DNA of 64,000 nucleotides, taken from NCBI RefSeq assembly GCF_018294505.1, contig NC_057803.1, positions 237,614,397 to 237,678,396 on the forward strand, in the 5' to 3' direction. Shown here one piece after another: positions 45,895 through 56,600 of the stretch (its first letter is position 1; every line of letters starts with the position of its first letter). The notes under the pieces are model-generated. The model had not been told where the DNA came from. It searched no databases and worked only from the letters and a program-made list of their open reading frames with translations. The DNA is from Triticum aestivum. Taxonomy: Eukaryota; Streptophyta; Magnoliopsida; Poales; Poaceae. Made by a program: the position numbers and the translations under genes.

Positions 45895-48414
45895 ACATCA
45901 GGGCTCCACCTGACCCTTCACGGCTGCGGTGGTAGCTGCATAGAGTTTGTCGTCCACAGGCTCCAGCAGTACGTCAAGGCGGGCGGCAGGATCATGAAGA
46001 TGGAGGTGGCTGAAGTCGCGCGACAGCGCGGCTGAAGAAAGGACGTGAGCCTCTTCCTCTGCCATGGCGCCAATGCCGCACACGACTTCCTCAAGCGCCT
46101 CGACCAAGTAGGGAAGCAACTGGGTGGGGCCGTCCTCATCGGTAGCCAGCGGCTTCTCCAAGCCCTTCTCATAGAGTGTCTTCAAAGCCTCACGAGAACT
46201 CTTCTCGTGAAGCACGAAGGCCACGCGGTCCTCGGCCAGAATCTTCGCCTTGGCATCAAGTTCGGCTTTCTCCACCTACACCTTTCGATCTAGCTCCTCT
46301 AGCCGGCCGCGCTCAGTGGCCTGCGCCTGCGCCAGCTGCTCCAGCTCGGCGTCGCGACCCTTGACGGTGTCCTCCCGGGACTTCATCCTCTCTTCCTCCG
46401 CCTTACGGCCACGAGCATCTTCAGAACGGTCTTCATGCAGGACCTTCAGCTTGGCCTCCAGCAGCTGGAAGCGACCTTGGGCGGCCTTGACGTCCTTCAG
46501 CGCCGCCTCGCGAGCAGCTGTCGCCTGATCGACGGCTCGCTTCTCCCCCTCGAAGGTCGCCGCGGCCTGGCTCAGCACCGCTCAAACGGACACGTCAGAA
46601 GGAAGCTAGCCAGAGGCCAGCTCCAGGCGCCCAGCCACCACGAGGGGGTCGGTGCCCTAAATATCTTCTCACAGCCAGGCCATCTCAGAAAGGGCCCGCT
46701 GCATGACGTCAGGAGAAGCGGAGGAACCTGGGGCTAGCAGCATGGCAGAAGGAGGAGGAAGAGGCGTCGTCGTCACCATGGCCAGGGAAGCAGGAGGCTC
46801 CTGAGCCTCTGGGGCCCCAGCACCTGAGCCAGACGTTGGCACCTCCGGGACCAGCGGGGCCTTAGGGGCTGACCTCTCCCAAGAATGCTCGACCTCGCCT
46901 CGCGAGAATGATTAGGCTGAAGAAGCACGAGCACCATCTCCACCTTCGCTCATGGGGAGGGGTGCGGCCGCAGGAGGTGATCTGGGCTCAAGCGGCACCA
47001 CCTCGCCCTCCCTTCTCCTCTTCGCCACAGGACTAGTTGCACAATGAAGAATAAGAGTCAGAAGCAAGCATCAGAAGCAAGAACAAGGCAGGCCGAGAAC
47101 GCTTACTGATCCACCGCAGCCGAAGAGCTTCGTGACCCGAGGCGCGGGCGCGCCAGCTCCAGGAGCAGAAGCAGGGGCAGGAGCTGGGCTGGAGGCAGCT
47201 CCAGGCGACTGTGAGGCAGGAGCGTCGTTCTGGGAAAGCAGCGTTGACCTGCTCTTCGTCGGAACCATGGGCAGCTCCCCCTTCTCCGGGACTCGACATC
47301 TTCGTCAGGTAGGAAGCGGAGGATGTCAGCCTTGCGCAAGGGGGAGGTCTCCCCCATCTCCTCGGGGGCTACCTCTGGGTCGCGCTCCTCGTCCTCCTCC
47401 TCCTCTTCGTCCCTGCGGGAATCACTAGAAGATACGTCCACTGTCACCGTCGCCGCAGGAACCTTAGAAGGCGCCGGCGGTACCAGGTCGCGCCCGTCAA
47501 AGGTGGCCATGGCGGCCACGACCCTGCGCCCCGTCCTTTCTGAGGAACAAGGGAGCATGGGGATTCGGCGGATAATCTTGGTCGTCTCCGACCAGGAGAC
47601 AGAGGGCCGCGGTCAGCTCCTCATCGGACAAGGACTTTGGGCTCAAGCAGAGCTTGTCTTCCCCATCCACAAGCGTCCATAGGGGCGCGTGCACGCCTAG
47701 AGAGGAGCCACCCACTGCGCCAGGAATTCCTTCAGGACCATGGCCCTCGTCAGTTTTGATGCCTTCACGTGACCGGCCTCAGGTCGGCGTTCATCTTCTC
47801 CACCACCAGCTTAGCCCACTCATCGGTAAGCTTCGCGTAGGACCACCCCTCATCAGGCCAGGGCATCCCCGTCAGCAGCTTCAGCCATGGTTGGAGACAC
47901 TTGGCGTCCATCATAACCCACTTGCTCTTGAAGCCATCGGCCTTCTTCCCGGTCTTTGAAATCGCGTTGGCCTTGCCGGCTACAATGAAGTTGGCGCACC
48001 CCATGGTGTGGCCTTCATTGATCCAGAGGTAGAAGAAGTAACGCAACAATGCCACGGACGAAATCACCCCAATGTACGCTTCGCAGTAGAAGGCAAAGAT
48101 GGACAAGAGAAGAACGGAGTTGGGATGGAGATGAAGAGCATGTAACCCGTAGTGCTGGAGGACCGCGTAGAAGAAGTCAGAGAAGCAGGAACGAGGCTGG
48201 CAGCGATGCTTCCCCTGAAGAAGGGGTAGAAGAAGCTCTTCGGGGCATCGGGCATGGCAGAGCCTACCCGGAGCATCGTCTCCCCCTTCTCGTTGTTCTT
48301 CCCCGCCGTCAACAGCTATGTAACAGCAAGGTTCTTCGCCGAGACATTGGACGCCTCTATGCCCGGCTCGTACCAGGCGGGCGGCGAGTCAACCTTGGTC
48401 TTTCGGGGCGCCAT
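45895..48414 (-). pseudogene. Antisense gene of L2: Transposase_28-like (putative gypsy type transposon) protein, with intron
   Basis: Read leftward from ATG at 48414: MAPRKTKVDSPPAWYEPGIE, a TAG at about codon 33, then a conserved-looking block (ending SFFYPFFRGS) and a frameshift near 48150. The next frame carries HLHPNSVLLLSIFAFYCEAY, GVISSVALLRYFF and KADGFKSKWVMMDAK, the hallmark of PF04195. An acidic region follows (run of Asp/Glu near 47390). A candidate intron, GTAAGC..CTAG (47106-47033), splices in frame into a KRRR-containing exon. Then come a coiled coil rich in Glu, Lys and Ala (46578-46276) and a C-terminal domain ending near 45895. Length about 800 codons. It lies between pol and 3' LTR but runs opposite to the LTR, as known for antisense ORFs of Tat-lineage elements such as Grande and RIRE2. 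Several stops and frameshifts make it a pseudogene. Role unknown. Confidence 0.75.
47033..47106 (-). other. Candidate 74-nt intron in the L2 antisense gene
   Basis: On the minus strand the donor GTAAGC follows GTGGATCA and the acceptor CAACTAG precedes TCCTGTGGCG. Unspliced, the frame stops at once (TAA inside the donor). Spliced, it reads through as VDHPVAKRRREGEVVPLEP. It is AT-richer than the exons. Inferred from sequence only. Confidence 0.6.
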
Positions 48415-48701
48415 TGGACGGAAGCTTGGGAGTTGATCGGATCAGATCTGGATGTTTCGGAAGCAAGGGGCGAGAAAGGGGATCTAGAGCAAGGCGGAGG
48501 AAAGCAATGAAGACGAGCGTAGCCCGCGCCAGTCTTTTGTCAAGTCAGGTAGTTGCTGAGGCTGCATGGGGAGGTGGAGACTCCCACGTCCAATCAGTCA
48601 CCACGCGTCGACCAAGGCCGTAGGCTGTAGCGGCGCTCCGCACTTGCCCTTTGGCTTCACCTCGAAGCCAAGCCCGAGCGCGCCTTGGGCTTGAGGGCTA
48701 C
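48415..48701. other. L2: upstream region of the antisense gene and PPT of the 3' LTR
   Basis: This stretch of about 290 bp would hold the promoter of the leftward antisense gene. Its right end (GGGCTTGAGGGCTAC, 48687-48701) is the purine-rich tract before the plus-strand 3' LTR. No clear TATA box was identified. Confidence 0.45.
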
Positions 48702-48935
48702 TGTCAGCATTCTAGGAACGGGGGTCCCCAGACTTGCCTGCCTGCGGCCCGTGGCGTGGCTCCTCTGGCGGCCCCGTATGACCCATCTTCATCAGCAAAC
48801 ACCCAATACCCTCACGAGGGGCCAATCCTAGCGAGGCGGACGACGCAACCTCCTCAATGGCGGCCTCACTAGGCAGGCTCGCGAGGTGCGGAGAGATCAT
48901 GGCAAGGCAAACCTCGCGAGGTTCCAATGACGTAA

Positions 48936-49127
48936 GGCGGGCGCCATGCGGGCTCTAGGAAGCGCAGTGTCCTCATTTCCTCTGTGGTGCTAAGGAGGCA
49001 AGCGCAGGCGAGGAGTTCCAAGGCATCAGACAAAGGTTTTTAGGCGGGCACCAGCAAGCGCAGTGTCCTCATTTCCTCTTTGGTGCTAAGGAGGCAAGCA
49101 CAGGCGAGGAGTTCCAAGGCATCAGGC
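48936..49127 (+). repeat. Two-copy tandem duplication in L2 LTR
   Basis: The core AAGCGCAGTGTCCTCATTTC starts at 48960 and again at 49056 (offset 96). Homology extends from GGCGGG at 48936/49043 to GGCATCAG at about 49030/49127. The first copy has 11 extra bases near its start. It lies upstream of the TATA box, where such duplications can act as enhancers; the role is inference. Confidence 0.7.
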
Positions 49128-49330
49128 AAATATTTCCATATCGATGGAACGAGACCAAGACCAGCTGAACGGCAGGACGGAGGTCACCATGGATCCCACG
49201 ACGGTGTCACAGCTAGAGCCTTTGGCAGGCAAAGACTACTCTTGTCAGGATAACGTGTACTAGTTGTCTCCCTTCAAATTGGCCATTGTGGGATACCTTC
49301 CCACTCAATATTTGGGAAGAGGACCAGGGC

Positions 49331-49341
49331 CTCTATAAATA
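49331..49341 (+). promoter_or_regulatory. TATA box of L2 3' LTR
   Basis: TCTATAAATAG in a GC-richer context, about 360 bp before the LTR end, in the LTR orientation. Confidence 0.6.
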
Positions 49342-49690
49342 GGACTAGCCACCACCATAGCTGGGGATCGATCTCATCTTGGATCAGAGCCATTCCATCC
49401 TTAGCTTCACACCAGTTCACTAAGCACAAGAACACCTCTCCTCAGGAGGCTGTTCTTCTCTTGTAACCGTTCATCCTCAGCCCAAGAAGCAATCCGCCAC
49501 ACCACACTGGAGTAGGGTATTACACCACAATGATGGCCTGAACCAGTATAAATCTTGTGTCTCGTGTTCTTTGAGTCTGTCGAAGCTAGGCTGTGAGATC
49601 GTTGAGTGTGCGAGCTACAGAAGGGGGAGATCGTCATGCGCACCCCAGTGTTTGAACCTCAAGGGTTTTTCCGAAACCCGAAATCCGATA

Positions 49691-49972
49691 GAGGAATGCT
49701 GTCGTGAAGCCTTGCTCCGAGCTACGAGGTACCAGCAGGTGCTGCGGCGGTACCACCGCCGCAGCGTCCACTCCAGGACGCTCAAGGTGGGTTATCTTGT
49801 CCTGAGGCAAGTGCTCTCTAGGGAAGGGCTGCACAAGCTTTCACCCATGTGGGAGGGCCCGTTTCGGGTTGCCCACGTCTCTAGGCCTGGCGCCGCGCGC
49901 CTGGAGATGTAGGACGGGATCCCCATCCAGAACGCCTGGAACATCCAGCACCTCCGGAGGTTCTACCCATGA
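49691..49972 (+). pseudogene. L1: C-terminal end of gypsy pol (integrase tail)
   Basis: The frame starts right at the L2 border and runs for 93 codons with one TAG (49910-49912), ending at TGA 49970-49972. It contains REALLRATRYQQVLRRYH, then GYLVLRQVLS, KLSPMWEGPFRVAHVSRPGA and, after the stop, NAWNIQHLRRFYP. The LSP.WEGPF motif and the closing WN..HLR.FYP block are characteristic of the C-terminus of Tat-lineage gypsy integrases. The rest of L1 pol is displaced to the left by L2 and all it contains, beyond the window. Confidence 0.85.
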
Positions 49973-50845
49973 AGCAAGGCCTAGTGCCTGTGAAGCAAGG
50001 CCCAGTGCCTGTGAAGATCTCCGCTTGTGACACTCTCACGTAATAATGAGTGGGGCTGTACACACCCCGGAGTCTCAGGAGTGCCACCCTCGGGCCTTGG
50101 GGGCTCCCTCCCACGTCTTAGTGGCAGCACTTAGCTCCGCGCTGGTGAGAAGACAACAAGACTAGACTAGGTGCCGGACGCGGCTTTTCAATTGCTTTAC
50201 GCAGCTGGCTTGCCCCTTTTTAGTGAGAATTTGCTTTCTGGCATTCCTTGTTGGCCTGGTTCCATTGCCCTTGTTGCCTCCTTTTCTACCCTCGATTCCT
50301 CGTCTTTGACCTGTATTCTCCCTCGCATGCCTCGCGAGGGGGTTGGACAAGCGCCCTCGTGAGTGTTTTCGCGTTTTTGTTTTCCTGTTTATCGCAAGGC
50401 ACCCTCGCTCGAGTTCACAAGCTGGCACACCCCTCTCAATCCGTGCCCCCCTGGTACCGCGTGCGAAGCACTGGGTCATGACCGGCAGTGCTTGTGGTCA
50501 GGATTCGGAGGATAAGAATTTCCTAATGAATTTTTGTAGTTCCCAGACGCCTTCCGAGCGCAGGGGCCTCGCCAGGAACTAGGGAATGCGTGCCTCATGA
50601 GGCGTAAACTACTTCAGGCGCACCAAGCTAAGTTATTCCTACATGCCTACATAAAACGTTGACGCTGCAACACAACACAAGAATGATAAACATAGCACAG
50701 CCACTCAGAAATCATAGTTGTTGCACGCCCCAGCGGGGCCCCATACTGGTCTCTCTCTTAATGGAGGAAGGAAATGAAGAGCAAAACAAAAGCGGAACGT
50801 GCTCCAGCGGCAGGTCGTGAGGACGGGCCCGTGGCGCTCTCCCGA
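49973..50845. other. L1: region between pol and antisense ORF
   Basis: No supported gene. A 20-bp unit (AAGCAAGGCCYAGTGCCTGTG) is repeated in tandem at 49973-50014. GGGCTGTACACACCCC with the following GGGGGCTCCCTCCCACG (about 50052-50120) parallels 45133-45182 of L2. Confidence 0.5.
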
Positions 50846-50847
50846 GC

Positions 50848-51441
50848 TCAGCCAGACCCCTCCTCGCGCTTCACTGAAGCACAGTGACGAGACGACCCAC
50901 TGCCACCTTCGAAGCGGGCGCGGTGGCATGGTGACTGCTCGTAGCCGCCGCTGCTGGAGCTGTCGCCGGAAGAAGAGTCGCCGTAGCTAGACGAGCCACG
51001 GCCCGCGCCAAGGGTGAGCCTACATTCACAATCGTCGTGGCCGTCGCCGAGGCCGAGCACCTCACCGCCGTCGTTGCCCTTGGGGCAACACCCAACGCGG
51101 CGGCCTTCTTGCCCGAATACCATCACATAGAGGGTCGCGTCGCCATCGTACTTGAAGTGGACGGAGCACTGTCGGCCCATGCCGCGCGCGCGGGCAAACG
51201 TCTGCCAGCCGTGGGCCAGGGATGCGTTGCATGCGGCGGAGACCCCGACCGCGACCCATGAAGCCTTGCTGCAGCAGCCATCCGCTTGCAGCCAAAGACT
51301 ACCTGGACCAGTGGTTGGCAGCTCGCCGACAAAGAAGCGTGGGAGCTAAAGCCAAGTGTCGGCCGGGTTCTCTGACCACACGACAAACTCCAGCATCACT
51401 TCCGTGGAGTGGAAGTGCGGCCGAGGCGGCCGCGCGACCAT
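50848..51441 (-). pseudogene. L1: antisense ORF with B3-like domain
   Basis: Read leftward from ATG at 51441, the frame begins MVARPPRPHFHS and continues EVMLEFVVWSENPADTWL. A TAG then interrupts it (about 51350), after which it is open to 50848. The block after the stop (GELPTTGPGSLWLQADGCC, WVAVGV, AHGWQTFARARGMGRQCSVH, then LYVMVFG) has the alternation of strands and the GW..F...n...G pattern of plant B3 DNA-binding domains. The tail is acidic and Ser/Gly-rich, then basic. About 197 codons in all. It sits antisense to pol, between pol and the lost 3' LTR, where L2 has a different antisense gene. The B3 assignment is by pattern only. One nonsense codon suggests recent loss. Confidence 0.6.
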
Positions 51442-51484
51442 GGCGCGCCTTCCCTCATCGATGGGGCCCCCACGACTCGGGCGA

Positions 51485-53637
51485 CCGGTAAGAGTAGCAA
51501 AGGCACAAATCACCGGGTAGAATTGGAAAAACGAATGAAGATACTTGATGGAACTTAGATACAAGGGAATGGAGATATGATGAACTTATTATAGAACACT
51601 TGAACGATGCACCGGTAAGATTTGGATAACGAGAGCTGAAAGCCGGAATGAATAATATTTGAAAAGATGGCCTTCGGAGGAAAGAAATGAAAACAACTCA
51701 TAAAATGCTCCGGACAGGTGAAAAGAATATCTCACAAACGAAAATAATTGTGAGGATGGCATCAAGCTAGAATTACGCATCACTAAGAGAACGGATAAGA
51801 TATGGAGGAAAAACTCTTCTTCGGTCTTCAAAAACTGAGAATGACGACGAGAAACACCACCATGAATTGTTGAGATACTCCGGGAGAATGAAAAGTCTTC
51901 GGTTGAGCCAACAATGAAAAGAGTTGTAAGATCTTGCAGAAACCAACTGACTGATGATAATTCATTCTTACGTCAAACTTTGAAATGAATTTGAGAAGCT
52001 TCGGGAAAAAATAGAAGATTCAGGTAAGATCCTGGAAAAAGATTGTGGGTTAGGGCCCACTCAAAAGATACACCGTTGAACAATGGCTTGAAAAGAGAGA
52101 TTCCACTGGTGGGATTAAATGACTTGAAAGAGATAACAACCTCAAAAATTTCTTGAACAGATTGAGAATGGAAACGAATCTTCTGAGAAATCTTCAGCAC
52201 TCTGGAACAAATGAACAGAAAGAGGTGAAAAACTAAAAGGTGCACCGGCATGAGAAAGCAGTTGAAACGAGGAAAAGGGGATATGATCAACACCAAAAGC
52301 TTGATTTGAATCCACCGGAGAATATAAAAGAAACGAAGAATGATGAACTTGAAGAGCATCTTCAAGAGAACCACCGGGTAAGAACAATGATTGAAAAGGA
52401 TGAAGAGACTTCCCATCAATAAAAGAATACTTGATTAAGAAATATGAGTCCTCGAAGAAAAAGGGTGGGAGGGCGGGAAAACAAAGGCAGCTTGGGACGT
52501 AAGAAATGAGCATCGTTGAGAAGAACTGATAATTGATCTTGCGGATGTTGAAATGAACGGATCCGCTTGAAGAGAAACACGCCGGTTGAAAAGGATTGAC
52601 ATGACAAACTCGATGATCAAGAAGGACTGGTATTCAAATAGAAGTATGAGAACACCACTTAGGACGAGGTATGGAATCAATATTTGACTTCGAAGCAACT
52701 CGAATACCACAACTGAAAAAAACAAAACAAAGGATTGGCTTGCAGAAAAAGCCGGAACAAACATATGATAGAGATTTCGTCCGAAGTTTTCGTGGTGGGG
52801 CCCACACAGGGTCGATCGTACAGCACCATCATGTACAAGGCAGTGCACATGACATACGAAGCGTCCCTGAGTCAGCATAGCCAAGGACTCTTTAAGACAC
52901 AACGAGACCACTGTAAAACCAACCGTGGATAGGCGGACCACTAGACGTCGAACCCCAATCTCATATCATGCATCTGTCAGAAAGATATCCTAGGAGCTAC
53001 TTGAATTCCCACTTATAAACTGCTGAAACTTTCCGGTTATGCAATCAGGTGTTGGGGATACAGGGGAAGCATAATATCTCACCCAAAACTAGCAAATCCT
53101 ACATCCATCTGTATCCATCCTTCAACACATAACCAAGAAACCTTCGGAAATCAGTTACCTCAACCTTCGAAAAGCATCCGTTATACGAGTTATGGCAATA
53201 CTCCAGAACTCCCGCCCAGTACTAGGTGGCGTCGAGGTTATCTCACCAACAACTGCCTAAAAGAGATTTTCAATGTCGGCGAACTCAGGTATTCCAGAAC
53301 TACAATGATAAAATTGTGACGACAACACCTCGGAGCTCAACTCCCCGGGACACTGCCACAACCCCTAAATGTCAGGAGGCACCAAGAACAATGTTCTCGT
53401 CACAAAACCATCGAAATGATTCCAAGATACCCGCGTGATCCTAAATTTTTTTTAGTGAAATTTGAGAAGAGAAGAGTTAAAACTCTACGTCAGGAGGCCT
53501 CACCAGAGCGATGAAGGGACTGAGCAGTAAAAAGAATCCTACTCTCCGATATATATAATCCTATAACACTCAAAACATTTTTTTAGACTCAACAACGCCA
53601 ACAATTCGATCAAGCAGGGGGCTCCTAAGTCGGGGAA
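51485..53637 (-). other. R3 internal domain (partial, non-coding)
   Basis: Reverse complement of the first 2.1 kb of the L4 internal domain, with no coding capacity. The best match on the plus strand runs from about 51560 to 53630. Confidence 0.75.
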
Positions 53638-53651
53638 GGCTCTGATTACCA
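53638..53651 (-). other. PBS of R3
   Basis: TGGTAATCAGAGCC on the minus strand. It carries one extra A relative to the L4 PBS. Confidence 0.7.
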
Positions 53652-53654
53652 ACT

Positions 53655-56600
53655 TGTAACACCCACGATGCGGCTATATCTCCCATGTGTCGGAGCACGA
53701 CTTAGAGGCATAACCGCATTGTAGGCAATGTCGCAAGAGGGGTAATCTTTACACATCCCATGTACTGAATAAGAAAGAGGTACAGAGTTGGCTCACAATC
53801 GCCACTTCACACAATACTTGAATAAAGCATTACAACAACAGATACAAATAAGGTCCGACTACAAAACCAAAATAAAAGAAGACAACCCCTAATGCTACAG
53901 ATCCCCGATCGCCCCGACTGGGCTCCACTACTGAACAACTGGAAACGGAACAACATAACGAACACGATCTCCATCGAGCTCCTCCTTGAGCTCAGGTGCA
54001 TCACCTGCACGGTTACATCGACACCTGCAAACTAGTTTTGGAAGCAATCTGTGAGTCATGGGGACTCAGCAATTTCACACCCTCGCGATCAAGACTATTT
54101 AAGCTTATAGGTAGGGTAAAAGGTGTGAGGTGGAGCTGCAGCAAGCACTAGCATATATGGTGGCTAACATACGCAAAAGAGAGCGAGAAGAGAAAGGAAA
54201 GGCACGGTCGAGAATCTATGATCAAGAAGTGATCCTAAAACTACTTATGTTCAAGAATAACTCCAACACCGTGTTCACTTCCCGGACACCGCCGGAAAGA
54301 GACCATCACGGCTACACACGCGGTTGATGCATTTTAATTAAGATAAGTTTCAGGTTTTCTACAACCGGACATTAACAAATTCCTATCTGCCCATAACCAC
54401 AGGCACGGCTTTCGAAATAGCAAATCCCTGCAGGGGTGTCCCAACTTATCCCATCACAAGCTCTCACGGTCAACGAAGGATATTCCTTCTCCCAGGAAGA
54501 CCCGATCAGACTCGGAATCCCGGTTATAAGACATCTCGATAATGGTAAAACAAGACCAGCAAAGCCACCCGAATGTGCTGACAAATCCTGATAGGAGCTG
54601 CACATATCTCGTTCTTAGGGCACATCGGATTGTCCAAACTTCCGGTAAGCCAGCCCAGAGTTGCCCCTGGTGGCCACCGGCGGCTGACAAGTTGGACCAA
54701 CACTCAGAGGAGCACTGGCCCGGGGGTTTAAATAAAGATGACCCTTGAGTGTGTAGAACCCAAGGGAAAAAGGCTTAGGTGGCAAATGGTAAAACCAAGG
54801 TTGGGCCTTGCTGGAGGAGTTTTATTCAAGGCGAACTGTCAAGGGGTTACCATTATAACCCAACCGTGTAAGGAACGCAAAATCAAGGGACATAACACCG
54901 GTATGACGGAAACTAGGGCGGCAAGAGTGGAACAAGACACCAGGCATAAGGCCGAGCCTTCCACCCTTTACCAAGTATATAGGTGTATTAAAGTAAATAA
55001 GAGATATTGTGATATCCCAACAATAAACATGCTCCAACAAGGAACAAACTCCAATCTTCACCTGCAACTAACAACGCTATAAGAGGGGCTGAGCAAAGCG
55101 GTAACATAGCCAAACAACGGTTTGCTAGGAAAGGTGGGTTAGAGGCTTGGCATGGAAAAATGGGAGGCATGATATAGCAAGTGGTAGGTATCGCGGCATA
55201 GCAAAAGAGCAAGCAACTAGCAAGCAAAGATAGAAGTGATTTCGAGGGTATGGTCATCTTGCCTGAGATCGCGCAAGGAAGAAGAATGAGTCCATGAAGA
55301 AGACAAACGGACGTAGTCGAACGGATCATCACAACTCCGGAACGGAACCGAAGCTAACGAGTAAAACAACCCAGAAAGAAGCAAATAACATAGTAAACAA
55401 CCATCACAAAACATGGCATGATGCACAACCAAGTATGATGCATGTCCGGTTTAAATATGCATGGCATGGCAAAGTGCACAAACAACTCTACAAGTTAAGT
55501 GGAGCTCAATATGCAACGAGTTGCATATTGACGAAACACCACGTCAATTATTTAGTTCTCTCCCGTTTAGGTACCCAACAATATTAAATGTTGTTAAACA
55601 TGGCAATAGATGAAGCATACATAAACTAACTACCTAGTTAAGTTTAAATGAGGCCGGAAACAACAAACAACAATTCCGGAAAATCCTCATATGTCTTAGT
55701 AATTTAATGCAACAACAATTTAAACCTTTTAATTGTTGTTATCATGATGCGGATGACATGTGCAAGTTTTATGCAATATTTATGAAAATGTTGGTATGAT
55801 AAGATATGAGGCATTTGTCATCGTGGTGGAAACAAAAGGGGTGCCACGGCGATGATAACGAAACGGTGCCACGACAACGTTCCGGTTCCGAAAACTCATT
55901 GAGACGTCGGTGCAAAAGAAAGTGTGGCAGGAGCGTGCAAAATATGGTGGGGTGTCCCCCGAGTTGGCGACAAGGAAACGAGTGACAATTGGACACGGTG
56001 CAAACACGGGCATCTCAAACATCGCAAGCATTCGTTCACGGACGTCGTCTCAGGGTTATACCTTCGAAGTGTGCAAACGAGACGGTTCTCGTTCGGTGCC
56101 AAGTAGAGGAAGTAGACATTCTCGGGACGTCGTAGTGGAAGTAGGGGTACATGACGACGGTAGAGGTTCTCGAGATCTTGGCGGCGGTATTCGTTCACGT
56201 TCTTAGTTGCACAATTTTCCGTAGATGTTCGGGATCACGACGAGGGACTTGACGTCCATGGAGGCTTTGAGGGTCGACGGTAGTTGTTCTCGTATCATCG
56301 TGGCAGTAGTCGTACTCGGCGATAGTGGTACTTGGCGTTTCGTTCGGTACTCGTTCGAGCATCCAAGGTCTTCGGCGCTACGCTAGTCGAACTTAACGTT
56401 TCCAAGGGGCTCCGGATGTCGTGGTACTTGGCGAATCCGTGTGGTCGTACACGAGTCGTAGTCGAACTTGATGGTTCCGATACACGGTTCTTCGGAGACA
56501 GTAATGGTACACGTTTTCGTAGAAGGACTTGACGAATCTGAGTCACTTGGGGTCGACGGTAGTCAAACTTGACAGTTTTTGTACATGGTTCTTTGACGTC

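Larger units (their letters stand above)
48702..49690 (+). repeat. L2 3' LTR
   Basis: 989-bp LTR from TGTCAGCATTC to GAAATCCGATA (probably CCGACA originally). A TATA box (TCTATAAATAG) lies at 49331-49341. A tandem duplication lies at 48936-49127. The right border abuts a broken gypsy pol frame (L1), which shows that L2 inserted into L1 pol. The matching 5' LTR is outside the window, so no TSD can be checked; the right-hand 5-mer is GAGGA. Confidence 0.75.
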
